Below, one piece after another: positions 28,791-37,958 of a stretch of DNA of 64,000 nt. Each line of letters opens with the position of its first letter. The stretch's first letter is position 1. The notes beneath the pieces were generated by a model. It saw nothing but the letters and a program-made list of their open reading frames with translations, made no database searches and was not told the origin of the DNA. The DNA is from Pseudomonas palmensis (GTDB lineage Bacteria; Pseudomonadota; Gammaproteobacteria; Pseudomonadales; Pseudomonadaceae): the NCBI RefSeq assembly GCF_017848315.1, contig NZ_JAFKEC010000017.1:1-64000 (forward strand). Reading direction: 5' to 3'. Made by a program: the position numbers and the translations under genes.

Positions 28791-31700
28791 TCAGACGAGC
28801 GGTTTATGCTCTTCTGCAGCTTCCTGCGACTGCTCGGCAGCAGCGGCGGCCGCTGCGGCTTCAGCTTCGCGCTTGCGGCGACGCACTTCACGCGGGTCGT
28901 TCGGTGCACGGCCGTTGGCCAGCGTGACGACCGGTGCCTCAACCTCGGCAGGCTCGGCGATCGGTGCCTGTGCCTCGGCGACCGGTGCTGGCTCAGCGGC
29001 AATAACTGGCTCGGCTTCGACTGCAGCCGGCGCTTCAGGCTCGCTCGGCAGGGCGATGACCGGCTCGGCAGCTACAGGTGCCTCGACGGGCGCTTCGACA
29101 GCTGGCGCCTGCTCAGGGGCTTGAGCCGGTGCTTCCACCAGGGCCTCTACCTTGGCCTCGGTCTCGATCTGGGCCTCGACTGGTTGCGGAGCAACTTCGA
29201 CGACAGGCTCGATGCTCGACTCGACTGCCTGCACCGGTGCTTCGAACGGTTGTTCGATCACAGGGGCGATGGCCGCTTGTTCAGCAACAGGTTCTTCGGC
29301 AGCGGGCTGTTGAACGGTTTCGTTCGACTCGGTGCTGGTTTCGACAACCACTGGCTCGACGGTGCCGGCCTCGAAAGGCGTTTCGGCCACGACGGCTGGG
29401 GTGTCATCGACAGCGGCAGTTGCACGCTCGGCCTGAGCGTTGGCCTGGGCCTCGGCGTCGGCACTGATGTTGCTGGTGGCAACGGCGGCAGTCACGGCCA
29501 GGCCGGCAGCAAGTTCCACGCCCGAAGGCTGCGCATTGCCTTCGCTGCGTTTTTCCGCAGCAGCAGGTTGTTCGCCAGCTTGTTCGGCGCCTTCTTCGGT
29601 GCCGTCTTCGCTGCCTTCGACCACATTGCCGTTGGCATCACGCTGACGCTCACGACGGTTGCTGCGACGACGCTGACCGCGCGAGCGACGACGTGGACGA
29701 TCGCCTTCGGCGCCTTCCTGGTTGTCATCCTGCAGCAGCTCTTCGTTTGGCAGTTGCTCTTCGGCCGCATCCTCGACCGGCTCGGCCGGGCGTGGCTGAC
29801 GCTCTTCGCGTGGCGGACGCGGTGCGCGCTCCTCGCGAGGGGCACGTTCTTCACGTGGTGCGCGCTCTTCACGCGGTGCACGCTCTTCACGTGGCTGACG
29901 CTCTTCGCGCGGGGCGCGCTCAGGACGTTCTTCGCGGACGGCCGGGGCCGGGGTGGCATCCAGAGGCTCACGCAGTTCGCGTACCGGGCGATCTTCGCGT
30001 GGGCGACGGTCTTCGCGTGGGGCACGCGGCTGACGTTCTTCACGCGGGGCGCGTGGTGCGCGTTCCTCGCGGGTCGAGGTCTCTTCACGGGCTTCGCGAG
30101 GCTGGCGTTCTTCACGCGGCTCACGTGGCGCGCGCTCGGCACGCTCTTCGCGTGGCTTGCGCTCTTCATCGCGACGACCGTTGCGGTTGCGGCTCTGCTG
30201 GCGACCGTTGCGACGCTCCTCGTTGCGCTGAGGACGCTCGGTGGCAGGCTTCTCGGTTACCACCGGTGCGGCGGCCACAGGTTCTTCCTTGCCGGCGAAC
30301 AGGCTGACCAGCGACTTGACCAGGCCCTTGAACAGGCTTGGCTCTGGCAGGGCGTGTACCGGGGCGGCTGGGGCAGCAGGGGCTTCCGGAGCCGGTACCG
30401 GAGCATTGGCGCGGGCCGGTGCAGTCTTGACCGCGGCTTCCTGGCGAACCAGGGTGCGGGTGGCGGCAGCCGGTTGCACTTCTTCGGTTTCGGTCGCAGC
30501 GATTTCGTAGCTGGACTGGTTGTTCAGGGCTTCCGGGCTGTCGTCGCGCAGGCGCTGCACTTCGAAATGCGGGGTTTCCAGGTGGTCGTTCGGCAGAATG
30601 ACGATACGCGCCCGGGTGCGCAGTTCGATCTTGGTGATCGAGTTGCGTTTTTCGTTGAGCAGGAACGCGGCGACCGGGATCGGTACCTGGGCACGCACCT
30701 CGGCAGTGCGATCCTTCAGGGCTTCTTCCTCGATCAGGCGCAGGATTGCCAGCGACAGCGACTCGACGTCACGGATGATGCCGGTGCCGCTGCAGCGCGG
30801 GCAGACGATGCCGCTGCTTTCGCCCAGGGAAGGGCGCAGGCGCTGGCGGGACATTTCCAGCAGGCCGAAGCGCGAAATGCGGCCGACCTGTACGCGGGCA
30901 CGGTCGGCTTCCAGGCACTCGCGCACCTTTTCTTCGACGGCGCGCTGGTTCTTGGCCGGGGTCATGTCGATGAAGTCGATGACGATAAGGCCACCGATGT
31001 CACGCAGACGCAGTTGGCGGGCGATTTCCTCGGCCGCTTCCAGGTTGGTCTGCAGGGCGGTTTCCTCGATGTCGCTGCCTTTGGTGGCGCGCGCCGAGTT
31101 GATGTCGATGGACACCAGGGCTTCGGTCGGGTCGATCACGATCGAGCCGCCCGATGGCAGGTCGACGACGCGCTGGAAGGCGGTCTCGATCTGGCTTTCG
31201 ATCTGGAAGCGGTTGAACAGCGGCACGCTGTCTTCGTACAGCTTGATCTTGCTGGCGTACTGCGGCATCACCTGGCGGATGAAGGTCAGGGCTTCTTCCT
31301 GGGCGTCGACGCTGTCGATCAGCACTTCGCCGATGTCCTGGCGCAGGTAGTCGCGGATGGCGCGGATGATGACGTTGCTTTCCTGGTAGATCAGGAACGG
31401 CGCTGCGCGGTCGAGGGACGCTTCCTTGATGGCGGTCCACAGTTGCAGCAGGTAGTCCAGGTCCCACTGCATCTCTTCGCTGCTGCGGCCCAGGCCGGCA
31501 GTGCGAACGATCAGGCCCATGTCGGCAGGGGCAACCAGGCCGTTGAGCGCTTCGCGCAGTTCGTTGCGCTCTTCGCCTTCGATGCGACGGGAGATGCCGC
31601 CGGCACGCGGGTTGTTAGGCATCAGGACCAGGTAACGACCGGCCAGGCTGATGAAGGTGGTCAGGGCGGCGCCCTTGTTGCCGCGCTCTTCCTTCTCGAC

Positions 31701-32003
31701 CTGGACGATGACTTCCTGGCCTTCGCTCAGCACTTCCTTGATGTTCACCCGGCCTTCGGGCGACTTCTTGAAGTATTCGCGGGAGATTTCCTTGAGGGGC
31801 AGAAAGCCGTGGCGCTCGGAGCCGAAATCGACGAAGGCGGCTTCAAGGCTGGGCTCGATGCGGGTGATCTTGCCCTTGTAGATGTTGGCTTTTTTCTGCT
31901 CGCGTGCACCGGACTCGATGTCCAGATCGTAGAGGCGCTGGCCGTCTACCAGAGCAACACGCAACTCTTCGGGTTGAGTCGCGTTAATCAGCATTCTTTT
32001 CAT
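28791..32003 (-). CDS. rne: Ribonuclease E
   Basis: Main endonuclease for mRNA decay and rRNA/tRNA processing; organises the degradosome at the membrane. The 1070-residue protein has the N-terminal catalytic half (about 1-520): [21 protein letters not shown]1 domain, the magnesium-site aspartates in [11 protein letters not shown] and VIDFIDM, and the zinc link CPRCSGTG. The C-terminal half is low-complexity: a basic Arg/Glu/Pro region (about 600-780) with tandem PREERA units, then an acidic Ala/Glu/Val/Pro tail ending in EEHKPLV. These disordered parts bind RNA and partner proteins in other species. The ATG at 32003 is the family start. Confidence 0.96.
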   Translation of the reverse strand: MKRMLINATQPEELRVALVDGQRLYDLDIESGAREQKKANIYKGKITRIEPSLEAAFVDFGSERHGFLPLKEISREYFKKSPEGRVNIKEVLSEGQEVIVQVEKEERGNKGAALTTFISLAGRYLVLMPNNPRAGGISRRIEGEERNELREALNGLVAPADMGLIVRTAGLGRSSEEMQWDLDYLLQLWTAIKEASLDRAAPFLIYQESNVIIRAIRDYLRQDIGEVLIDSVDAQEEALTFIRQVMPQYASKIKLYEDSVPLFNRFQIESQIETAFQRVVDLPSGGSIVIDPTEALVSIDINSARATKGSDIEETALQTNLEAAEEIARQLRLRDIGGLIVIDFIDMTPAKNQRAVEEKVRECLEADRARVQVGRISRFGLLEMSRQRLRPSLGESSGIVCPRCSGTGIIRDVESLSLAILRLIEEEALKDRTAEVRAQVPIPVAAFLLNEKRNSITKIELRTRARIVILPNDHLETPHFEVQRLRDDSPEALNNQSSYEIAATETEEVQPAAATRTLVRQEAAVKTAPARANAPVPAPEAPAAPAAPVHALPEPSLFKGLVKSLVSLFAGKEEPVAAAPVVTEKPATERPQRNEERRNGRQQSRNRNGRRDEERKPREERAERAPREPREERQPREAREETSTREERAPRAPREERQPRAPREDRRPREDRPVRELREPLDATPAPAVREERPERAPREERQPREERAPREERAPREERAPREERAPRPPREERQPRPAEPVEDAAEEQLPNEELLQDDNQEGAEGDRPRRRSRGQRRRSNRRERQRDANGNVVEGSEDGTEEGAEQAGEQPAAAEKRSEGNAQPSGVELAAGLAVTAAVATSNISADAEAQANAQAERATAAVDDTPAVVAETPFEAGTVEPVVVETSTESNETVQQPAAEEPVAEQAAIAPVIEQPFEAPVQAVESSIEPVVEVAPQPVEAQIETEAKVEALVEAPAQAPEQAPAVEAPVEAPVAAEPVIALPSEPEAPAAVEAEPVIAAEPAPVAEAQAPIAEPAEVEAPVVTLANGRAPNDPREVRRRKREAEAAAAAAAAEQSQEAAEEHKPLV
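29821..29928 (-). repeat. 18-bp tandem repeats inside rne
   Basis: About six copies of an 18-bp unit, with the first at 29821-29838 and following at 29839, 29857, 29875, 29893 and 29911, encode repeats of REERAP or close variants in the arginine-rich region of RNase E. Copies differ at a few, mostly synonymous, positions. Such runs can change copy number. Confidence 0.85.
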
Positions 32004-32689
32004 GTAGTACCGTCGGTTTCCGGGCTGCCGGAAACGGCGTTCGGCACACACGACTTCTCACGGTCGGTGTCAGGGTGCGTCAGGGTTGGCGGACCATCCC
32101 GTGTCCAGCGGCTTGCGGTCGGACTGGTCGCCCAGTGCTGCCGAAGTCGCGACGACGCGTCCTGCTAGCTGTGGTGTCAAATGCACTCAGTCAGGAGGAG
32201 GAATCAGCCTTCGGCCGTGGACACCCTGGGGCATCTTGATCAAGACCGGGTCCGGTCGCGGGCCAGAGGGCCTGTGGACTGGACGCAGTGCTACACGGTC
32301 CGACGGTTGTGCATCTCCACCCTACACGTATCCCTGATAATTCGGGTGCTGCCGCGCGCTGAATCCGCAACGGGTTGCAGTTATCGCCAGCTCCATACGG
32401 GAGCCCGCGCTTTCTATGGCTAAGGCTGGTATTTCCGAAGCATTCGCCGTGACTGCGTGAAAGCGACTGCACTGAAGGAGTGGGCATCGAAAAAAACGTG
32501 CAGGAGGGTCAAACACCGCTCTTGTTGTTTTTTATCGGTCTTCTCTCATCGGCGCTGGTAGCGATTCCAGGCACTTCTGTAAACTGGCGAAAGCCCCGTC
32601 GGACGGCCTCGCGTCCTCGAGAATTGCGTAGGTCAGGGCCGGCTCAAAGCCATTGGTCCGCTGGCCAGCCGCTTTTGGCGGCGTTCGCG
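32004..32689 (-). promoter_or_regulatory. Long predicted 5' leader of rne
   Basis: This gene-free stretch lies between the rne start and its best promoter (32690-32718). If that promoter is used, the leader is about 680 bases. E. coli rne also has a long leader (361 bases) through which RNase E controls its own mRNA, so a similar feedback element is likely. Short reading frames here have no SD and no recognisable product. No detailed fold was derived. Confidence 0.5.
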
Positions 32690-32718
32690 ACTATAGCAGC
32701 AATCATTAAGTGCTTCAA
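32690..32718 (-). promoter_or_regulatory. Sigma-70-type promoter of rne
   Basis: On the minus strand TTGAAG (32718-32713) and TATAGT (32695-32690) are separated by 17 bases. It is back-to-back with the rluC promoter; their -35 regions overlap. Confidence 0.65.
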
Positions 32719-32731
32719 ATCCATAAAAAAT

Positions 32732-32740
32732 TGTTATGAT
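32732..32740 (+). promoter_or_regulatory. Extended -10 promoter of rluC, placed for leaderless start
   Basis: TGTTATGAT is a perfect extended -10 (TGn plus TATGAT at 32735-32740). The start codon begins at 32747, seven bases after the -10, where transcription would normally start. No SD sequence lies before the ATG. Confidence 0.6.
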
Positions 32741-32746
32741 TCGCAA

Positions 32747-33703
32747 ATGACGACTACTACCCCTCCGACCTCCGGCGTCCAGCTGATCGAGGTCGCGCCG
32801 GAACTTGCCGGCCAACGGATCGACAACTTCCTGATCACTGCACTCAAGGGCGTTCCCAAGACCTTGATTTATCGCATTTTGCGCAAAGGCGAAGTGCGGG
32901 TGAACAAGGGACGGATCAAGCCAGAGTACAAATTGCAGGCCGGCGATATCGTGCGCGTGCCGCCCGTTCGTCTGCCTGAGCGTGACGAGCCGGTGCCGCT
33001 GGCACAGGGCCTGCTTCAGCGACTCGAAGCGGCCATCGTGTACGAAGACAAGGCCCTGATCGTGCTCAACAAGCCTGCTGGCATCGCCGTGCACGGCGGC
33101 AGCGGGCTGAACTACGGTGTGATCGAAGCCTTTCGTCAGTTGCGCCCGGATACCAAGGAGCTGGAGTTGGTGCATCGGCTCGATCGCGATACCTCCGGTC
33201 TGCTGATGATCGCCAAGAAGCGCAGCATGTTGCGCCATCTGCATGCCGCGTTGCGCGGTGACGGCGTCGACAAACGCTACATGGCGCTGGTGCGTGGTCA
33301 CTGGGCCACGGCCAAGAAGCAGGTCAATGCGCCGCTGCTCAAGAGCAACCTGCGTTCCGGCGAGCGGATGGTGGAAATCAACGACGAAGGCAAGGAGGCG
33401 CTCACCCTGTTTCGCGTGCTGCGCCGTTTCGGCGATTTCGCGACCATGGTCGAGGCACGCCCGATTACTGGCCGTACCCACCAGATTCGCGTGCATACCC
33501 TGCATGCCGGGCATTGCATCGCCGGCGACAGCAAGTATGGCGACGAGGATTTCACTCGCGAGATCCGCGAGCTGGGCGGCAAGCGCCTGTTCCTGCATGC
33601 CTATGCGCTGACCGTGCCGTTGCCCGATGGCGGCGAGCTGAAGCTGGAGGCGCCGGTGGACGACATGTGGGCCAAGACCGTGGAGCGTTTGAGTGCGCCG
33701 TGA
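32747..33703 (+). CDS. rluC: 23S rRNA pseudouridine synthase RluC
   Basis: Converts uridines 955, 2504 and 2580 (E. coli numbering) of 23S rRNA to pseudouridine. The 318-residue protein has an N-terminal S4 domain (about 20-80, [21 protein letters not shown]), then the RluA-type domain with [14 protein letters not shown] and the catalytic aspartate in HRLDRDTSG (Asp146), and [13 protein letters not shown]. The frame stays open upstream to 32480, but those residues are not family-like. The start ATG has no SD and sits at the predicted transcription start. The HAD gene overlaps its end by 11 bases. rluC divergent from rne is conserved from E. coli. Confidence 0.95.
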   Translation: MTTTTPPTSGVQLIEVAPELAGQRIDNFLITALKGVPKTLIYRILRKGEVRVNKGRIKPEYKLQAGDIVRVPPVRLPERDEPVPLAQGLLQRLEAAIVYEDKALIVLNKPAGIAVHGGSGLNYGVIEAFRQLRPDTKELELVHRLDRDTSGLLMIAKKRSMLRHLHAALRGDGVDKRYMALVRGHWATAKKQVNAPLLKSNLRSGERMVEINDEGKEALTLFRVLRRFGDFATMVEARPITGRTHQIRVHTLHAGHCIAGDSKYGDEDFTREIRELGGKRLFLHAYALTVPLPDGGELKLEAPVDDMWAKTVERLSAP

Positions 33704-34370
33704 TTACGACCTGCTGATCTTCGATTGGGACGGCACGCTCGCCGATTCGATCGGGCGCATCGTCGAAGCGATGCATCGCTCGGCCGAGCGTGCCGGCTAT
33801 GCGCTGTGCTCGGACGAGGCGGTCAAGGGAATCATCGGCCTGGCGCTGCCCGAGGCGATCAGCACGCTGTACCCGCATCTGGATCAGCCTGAAGTCATGG
33901 CGTTTCGTCAGCATTACGCCGACATCTATATGGCCCTGGATACCCAGCCGTCGCCGCTGTACCCCGGCGTGGTCGAGGCCCTCGAGTCGTTCAGGGCCGA
34001 TGGCTATCGCCTGGCAGTCGCTACCGGCAAGGCGCGTCGCGGCCTGGACCGGGTGCTGGTGGCCAATGGCTGGGAAGCGTTCTTCGACGTTACCCGGGCT
34101 GCCGACGAAACCATGGGCAAGCCGCACCCGCGCATGCTCGAGGAGATCCTGGCCCATTGCCAGGTGCCGGCGAGCCGTGCGTTGATGGTGGGCGATTCGT
34201 CATTCGACCTGCTGATGGCGCGCAATGCCGGCATGCATTCGGTGGCGGTGGGGCATGGTGCGTTGTCGCTCGAGGCATTGAGCGTTTACGAGCCGCAGTT
34301 GTCCATACAGCACTTTTCACAATTGCAGGCGTGGCTAGGCCGAACCGCTGCAATCGAATTTCCAGGGTAG
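33693..34370 (+). CDS. HAD-superfamily phosphatase (Gph-like)
   Basis: A 225-residue haloacid-dehalogenase-type hydrolase: motif [11 protein letters not shown] (Asp11 nucleophile, Asp13), motif [10 protein letters not shown], motif III KPHPRML, motif [19 protein letters not shown] helical cap sits between I and II, as in phosphoglycolate phosphatases, but the small-molecule substrate is not known; E. coli YcjU/Gph-like enzymes are the nearest type. The start is a GTG inside the rluC end, implying coupled translation. Confidence 0.88.
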   Translation: MRRDYDLLIFDWDGTLADSIGRIVEAMHRSAERAGYALCSDEAVKGIIGLALPEAISTLYPHLDQPEVMAFRQHYADIYMALDTQPSPLYPGVVEALESFRADGYRLAVATGKARRGLDRVLVANGWEAFFDVTRAADETMGKPHPRMLEEILAHCQVPASRALMVGDSSFDLLMARNAGMHSVAVGHGALSLEALSVYEPQLSIQHFSQLQAWLGRTAAIEFPG

Positions 34371-34376
34371 GTGAGC

Positions 34377-35360
34377 ATGACTGACGAGTGGAAGGCGCCT
34401 GACGCCGAAAAGAACGAAGAGCGCACCAGCTGGAAGCTGCTCGAGAAGACCTTGCTGGCGGGCGTGCAGGAGCAGCGTCGGGCCCGGCGCTGGGGCATTT
34501 TTTTCAAGCTGCTGACGTTCGTGTACCTGTTCGGCATCCTGGCCCTGTTTTCGCCGTTGATGGATATCGACAAGACCGCCGCCCGTGGCGCGAGCCATAC
34601 GGCGTTGATCGAGGTGCGCGGGATCATTGCGGACAAGGAGCCGGCCAGCGCCGACAACGTGATAGCCAGCCTGCGTGCGGCCTTCGACGACGCCAAGACC
34701 AAGGCGGTGGTGCTGCGTATCAACAGCCCGGGCGGCAGCCCGGTGCAGTCTGGCTACATCTATGACGAGATTCGTCGTCTGCAGGCCGCCAAGCCGTCGG
34801 TCAAGGTGTACGCGGTCATCAGCGACCTGGGTGCGTCAGGTGCCTACTATATCGCCAGTGCGGCTGACCAGATCTATGCCGACAAGGCCAGCCTGGTGGG
34901 CTCGATTGGTGTGACGGCAGCTGGCTACGGCTTTGTCGGCACCATGGAGAAGCTGGGTGTCGAGCGTCGTACCTATACGGCGGGTGAGCACAAGGCCTTC
35001 CTTGATCCATTCCAGCCGCAGAAACCGGACGAAACGGCCTTCTGGCAGGGTGTGCTGGACACCACCCACAAGCAGTTCATTGCCAGTGTGAAGCAGGGGC
35101 GCGGCGAGCGGCTCAAGGACAAGGAGCATCCCGAGCTGTTCAGCGGGCTGATCTGGTCGGGTGAGCAGGCCGTGCAGCTGGGGCTGGTGGACGCCCTGGG
35201 CAATGCCGATTATGTGGCGCGTGAGGTGGTGGGGGAGAAGACCCTGGTTGATTTCACCGTCGAAGAGTCGCCGTTTGATCGCTTCTCCAAGCGCCTGGGT
35301 GCCAGCGTCGCCGAGCACCTTGCCATGTGGATGGGCTTTCAGGGGCCGGCACTGCGCTGA
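34377..35360 (+). CDS. sppA: Signal peptide peptidase SppA-like S49 protease
   Basis: An inner-membrane serine protease that degrades signal peptides or other membrane peptides. The 327-residue short-form protein has one helix (about 40-60) after a basic N-terminal arm, then the S49 domain with VVLRINSPGGSPVQSG. The Ser/Lys dyad is Ser154 (DLGASGAYY) and Lys206 (AGEHKAFLD), 52 residues apart as in B. subtilis SppA. The start ATG at 34377 has GGGTAGGTG upstream; a GTG two codons earlier is also possible. It ends the rluC operon. Confidence 0.92.
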   Translation: MTDEWKAPDAEKNEERTSWKLLEKTLLAGVQEQRRARRWGIFFKLLTFVYLFGILALFSPLMDIDKTAARGASHTALIEVRGIIADKEPASADNVIASLRAAFDDAKTKAVVLRINSPGGSPVQSGYIYDEIRRLQAAKPSVKVYAVISDLGASGAYYIASAADQIYADKASLVGSIGVTAAGYGFVGTMEKLGVERRTYTAGEHKAFLDPFQPQKPDETAFWQGVLDTTHKQFIASVKQGRGERLKDKEHPELFSGLIWSGEQAVQLGLVDALGNADYVAREVVGEKTLVDFTVEESPFDRFSKRLGASVAEHLAMWMGFQGPALR

Positions 35361-35375
35361 GTGTGCTGATTAATG

Positions 35376-35402
35376 AAAAACCGGCCAGATGGCCGGTTTT
35401 TT
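35376..35402. terminator. Bidirectional terminator between sppA and maf
   Basis: AAAAACCGGCC (35376-35386) pairs with GGCCGGTTTTT (35391-35401), with flanking A and T runs that serve both convergent genes. Confidence 0.93.
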
Positions 35403-35423
35403 ATTGCTGGTATTGGCTTGCCC

Positions 35424-36002
35424 TCACGGTATGCTCACCCCTTCCTTGAGCAGCATGTCGACCAGTCGGATCAGCGGCAGTCCCACCAGGCTGGTGGCAT
35501 CGCAGCCGTGGGTGCTTTGGAACAGGCTCACCCCCAGCCCTTCGCACTTGAAGCTGCCGGCGCAGTCATAGGGTTGCTCGGCGTGCAGGTAGCGTTCGAT
35601 GCGTGGCAGGTCCAGTTCGCGCATGTGCACGGTAAATGGAACGCAATCGACCTCGCAATGGCCGCTCTGGGTATTGAGCAGCGCCACGCCGGTCAGGAAG
35701 GTGACGTGATTGCCGCTCGCAGCCAGCAATTGCTCGCAGGCCTTTTCGAAGGTGTGTGGCTTGCCCAGAATCTGTTCGCCCAGCACGGCAACCTGGTCGG
35801 AGCCGATGATAAGATGCCCCGGATGGCTGGCAGCCAATGCCTCGGCCTTGTGCCTGGCCAGGCGCTTGACCAGCTCTGGGGCGGGCTCTTCGCCGATGCG
35901 CTGTTCGTCGATATCGGGCGCTGCCCAGGCAAAGGGCAGTTGCAGTCGCGCCAGCAATTCGCGCCGGTAGGGTGAGCTGGAAGCCAGTAACAAGGGCAGC
36001 AT
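35424..36002 (-). CDS. Maf/YceF-family nucleotide pyrophosphatase
   Basis: Hydrolyses modified nucleotides; the YceF subfamily prefers 7-methyl-GTP. The 192-residue protein has LLLASSSPYRRELL at the N-terminus (phosphate loop), GSDQVAVLGEQILGKP (catalytic Asp near 69) and GSFKCEGLGVSLF, the wording of YceF rather than of Maf/YhdE. The position next to yceD-rpmF-plsX is conserved. A TAGAAT at 36033-36028 on the minus strand could be its -10. CAGGAGTTCATC precedes the ATG. Confidence 0.9.
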   Translation of the reverse strand: MLPLLLASSSPYRRELLARLQLPFAWAAPDIDEQRIGEEPAPELVKRLARHKAEALAASHPGHLIIGSDQVAVLGEQILGKPHTFEKACEQLLAASGNHVTFLTGVALLNTQSGHCEVDCVPFTVHMRELDLPRIERYLHAEQPYDCAGSFKCEGLGVSLFQSTHGCDATSLVGLPLIRLVDMLLKEGVSIP

Positions 36003-36059
36003 GATGAACTCCTGAGCAGGTGCGCCGATTCTAACATGTTGAACGGGGCCGAATTTCCT

Positions 36060-36088
36060 TTGACAGGGGCGGGGGGCATCCCTAGAAT
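36060..36088 (+). promoter_or_regulatory. Consensus promoter of the yceD-rpmF-plsX operon
   Basis: TTGACA (36060-36065) and TAGAAT (36083-36088) lie exactly 17 bases apart. Transcription should start near 36094-36095, only three or four bases before the yceD ATG at 36098, and no SD is present. Confidence 0.85.
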
Positions 36089-36097
36089 GCTGCGCCT

Positions 36098-36625
36098 ATG
36101 TTGAATGACCCGATTCCACCTCACGTTGACCCGCGCAAATTGGCCGATCGTGGTGTTTCTCTCGAAGGAACGCTGCTACTCGCCGATTTGGAGAGACTCT
36201 GCGACCCGCTTTCCGACGATGTCGGTACGGTGCAGGCTAAATTCGATTTTGAGCGAGACGAACAGAAAACCGTGGTTATCCACAGTGCTCTGACCGTCGA
36301 GGTCAAGATGGTTTGCCAGCGTTGTCTTGAGCTGGTCACCCTGCCGATCCACAGCGAATCTACATATGCTGTGGTGAAAGAGGGTGCGAATACCCAGTCG
36401 TTACCGAAAGGTTATGACGTGCTGGAACTGGGCGAAGATCCTTTGGATCTGCAAGCATTGGTCGAGGAAGAGCTTCTGCTCGCCTTGCCCATCGTGCCTG
36501 CTCATCATCCGGAAGAATGCCAGCAGCCGGCGGGCGCCGATGAGCCCGAACCGAGCAAGGACGAGGTAACGCGGTCCAACCCGTTCAGTGTATTGGCGCA
36601 GTTAAAGCGTGACCCAAACGTTTAG
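36098..36625 (+). CDS. yceD: YceD/DUF177 rRNA accumulation protein
   Basis: A 175-residue acidic protein of the DUF177 family, linked to 23S rRNA accumulation in plants and bacteria. It has MVCQRCLEL and, nearer the C-terminus, the conserved LGEDPLDLQALVEEELLLALPIVP region (about 108-131); a further cysteine is in EECQQP. The gene precedes rpmF throughout the proteobacteria, fitting a ribosome role. Promoter placement implies an almost leaderless mRNA. Confidence 0.9.
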   Translation: MLNDPIPPHVDPRKLADRGVSLEGTLLLADLERLCDPLSDDVGTVQAKFDFERDEQKTVVIHSALTVEVKMVCQRCLELVTLPIHSESTYAVVKEGANTQSLPKGYDVLELGEDPLDLQALVEEELLLALPIVPAHHPEECQQPAGADEPEPSKDEVTRSNPFSVLAQLKRDPNV

Positions 36626-36638
36626 GAGTTAATCAATT

Positions 36639-36821
36639 ATGGCTGTTCAGCAGAACAAAAAATCCCGCTCTGCCCGTGACATGCGCCGTTCGCACGACGC
36701 TCTCTCGGAAAACGCTCTGTCCGTAGAGAAAACCACTGGTGAAGTGCACCTGCGTCACCACGTATCGCCAGAAGGCGTATACCGTGGTCGCAAAGTGATC
36801 GACAAGGGCGCTGACGAGTAA
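36639..36821 (+). CDS. rpmF: 50S ribosomal protein L32
   Basis: A 60-residue basic protein of the large ribosomal subunit. [20 protein letters not shown] at the start and [21 protein letters not shown] are diagnostic for L32; it is the zinc-free type, with no CxxC pairs. AGGAG lies 9 bases before the ATG. plsX follows after three bases, tying ribosome and phospholipid synthesis in one transcript. Confidence 0.97.
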
Positions 36822-36824
36822 TCC

Positions 36825-37832
36825 TTGTCCGCTCAGATCGCGATTGACGCAATGGGCGGGGACTTCGGTCCCCGCAGCATTGTTCAGGCCAGCATTGCTT
36901 GCCTGTCGGCTACTCCCTCGCTGCACCTGACCCTCGTCGGTCAACCCTCCCTCCTTGAAGATCTGATCGCTGGCCAGTCGGCAGCGGATCGCGCGCGCCT
37001 GCATATTGTGCCGGCCAGCGAAGTGATCGGCATGGACGAGCGGCCGTCCCAGGCGCTGCGTGGCAAGCCCGACTCGTCGATGCGCGTGGCCCTCGAACTA
37101 TTGCGTGATGGCAAGGTGCAGGCCTGCGTGAGCGCCGGCAACACCGGCGCGCTGATGGCGTTGTCGCGCTATGTGCTCAAGACCCTGCCCGGCATCGATC
37201 GGCCTGCGATGGTGGCGGCCATACCGACCCAGACTGGCTATTGCCAGCTGCTTGACCTGGGGGCCAACGTCGACTGCAGCGCCGAGCACCTGTTCCAGTT
37301 CGCCGTGATGGGCTCGGTGGCGGCGCAAGCGCTGGGCATTTCCCGGCCGCGCGTGGCGCTGCTCAACATCGGTACCGAAGACATCAAGGGCAACCAGCAG
37401 GTCAAGCTGGCTGCGACGCTGCTGCAAAATGCCCGCGGCCTCAACTACATCGGCTTTGTCGAGGGCGATGGCCTGTACCGTGGCGAAGCGGATGTGGTGG
37501 TGTGCGACGGCTTTGTCGGCAATATCCTGCTCAAGTCCAGCGAAGGCTTGGCCACCATGATCGGTGGGCGCATCGAGGCGCTGTTCAAGCGTGGCCTGAT
37601 GGCGCGGGCAGTGGGGGCCCTGGCGATGCCGCTGCTCAGTCGCCTGAAGGCCGACCTTGCGCCGGCGCGCCACAATGGCGCGAGTTTTCTCGGCCTGCAG
37701 GGCATCGTCATCAAGAGTCATGGCTCGGCGGGTGTGCAGGGTTTCCAGAGCGCGATACAGCGGGCGCTGATCGAGATCCAGGAGAACCTGCCGCAGCGCT
37801 TGCACGGCCGTCTGGAGGATCTGCTGCCTTAG
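36825..37832 (+). CDS. plsX: Phosphate acyltransferase PlsX
   Basis: Transfers acyl chains from acyl-ACP to phosphate to give acyl-phosphate for PlsY in phospholipid synthesis. The 335-residue protein starts [17 protein letters not shown] and has [24 protein letters not shown] and [16 protein letters not shown], all typical. The first codon is TTG, three bases behind the rpmF stop, with a poor SD, so translation probably depends on ribosomes finishing rpmF. An ATG nine codons further in would cut the conserved N-terminus. Confidence 0.95.
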   Translation: MSAQIAIDAMGGDFGPRSIVQASIACLSATPSLHLTLVGQPSLLEDLIAGQSAADRARLHIVPASEVIGMDERPSQALRGKPDSSMRVALELLRDGKVQACVSAGNTGALMALSRYVLKTLPGIDRPAMVAAIPTQTGYCQLLDLGANVDCSAEHLFQFAVMGSVAAQALGISRPRVALLNIGTEDIKGNQQVKLAATLLQNARGLNYIGFVEGDGLYRGEADVVVCDGFVGNILLKSSEGLATMIGGRIEALFKRGLMARAVGALAMPLLSRLKADLAPARHNGASFLGLQGIVIKSHGSAGVQGFQSAIQRALIEIQENLPQRLHGRLEDLLP

Positions 37833-37901
37833 GCATCGGCACAACGACGTGCATAAATGTGACCGCTTGGTTCTCGTTACCATCCAATTGTCAGTTTTCT
37901 C

Positions 37902-37923
37902 GCGCTCAGCCCCGGCTGGGCGC
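37902..37923 (+). terminator. Possible hairpin terminator or attenuator between plsX and fabD
   Basis: GCGCTCAGCC (37902-37911) pairs with GGCTGGGCGC (37914-37923) with one G-T pair, followed by TATTTTCG. The short T-tract makes it weak; it may only partly separate plsX from fabD. Confidence 0.4.
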
Positions 37924-37958
37924 TATTTTCGACGACAAGATCATTAGGGGCTTGTTCA

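Noticed and set aside
28806..32168. A 1120-codon open frame antisense to rne
   Set aside because: It is the mirror of a GC-rich gene with biased codons; its product is low-complexity and hydrophobic without family features, while RNase E on the other strand is certain.
32480..32746. Upstream in-frame extension of rluC by 89 codons
   Set aside because: The extra residues do not look like RluC, and the rne and rluC promoters lie inside this stretch.
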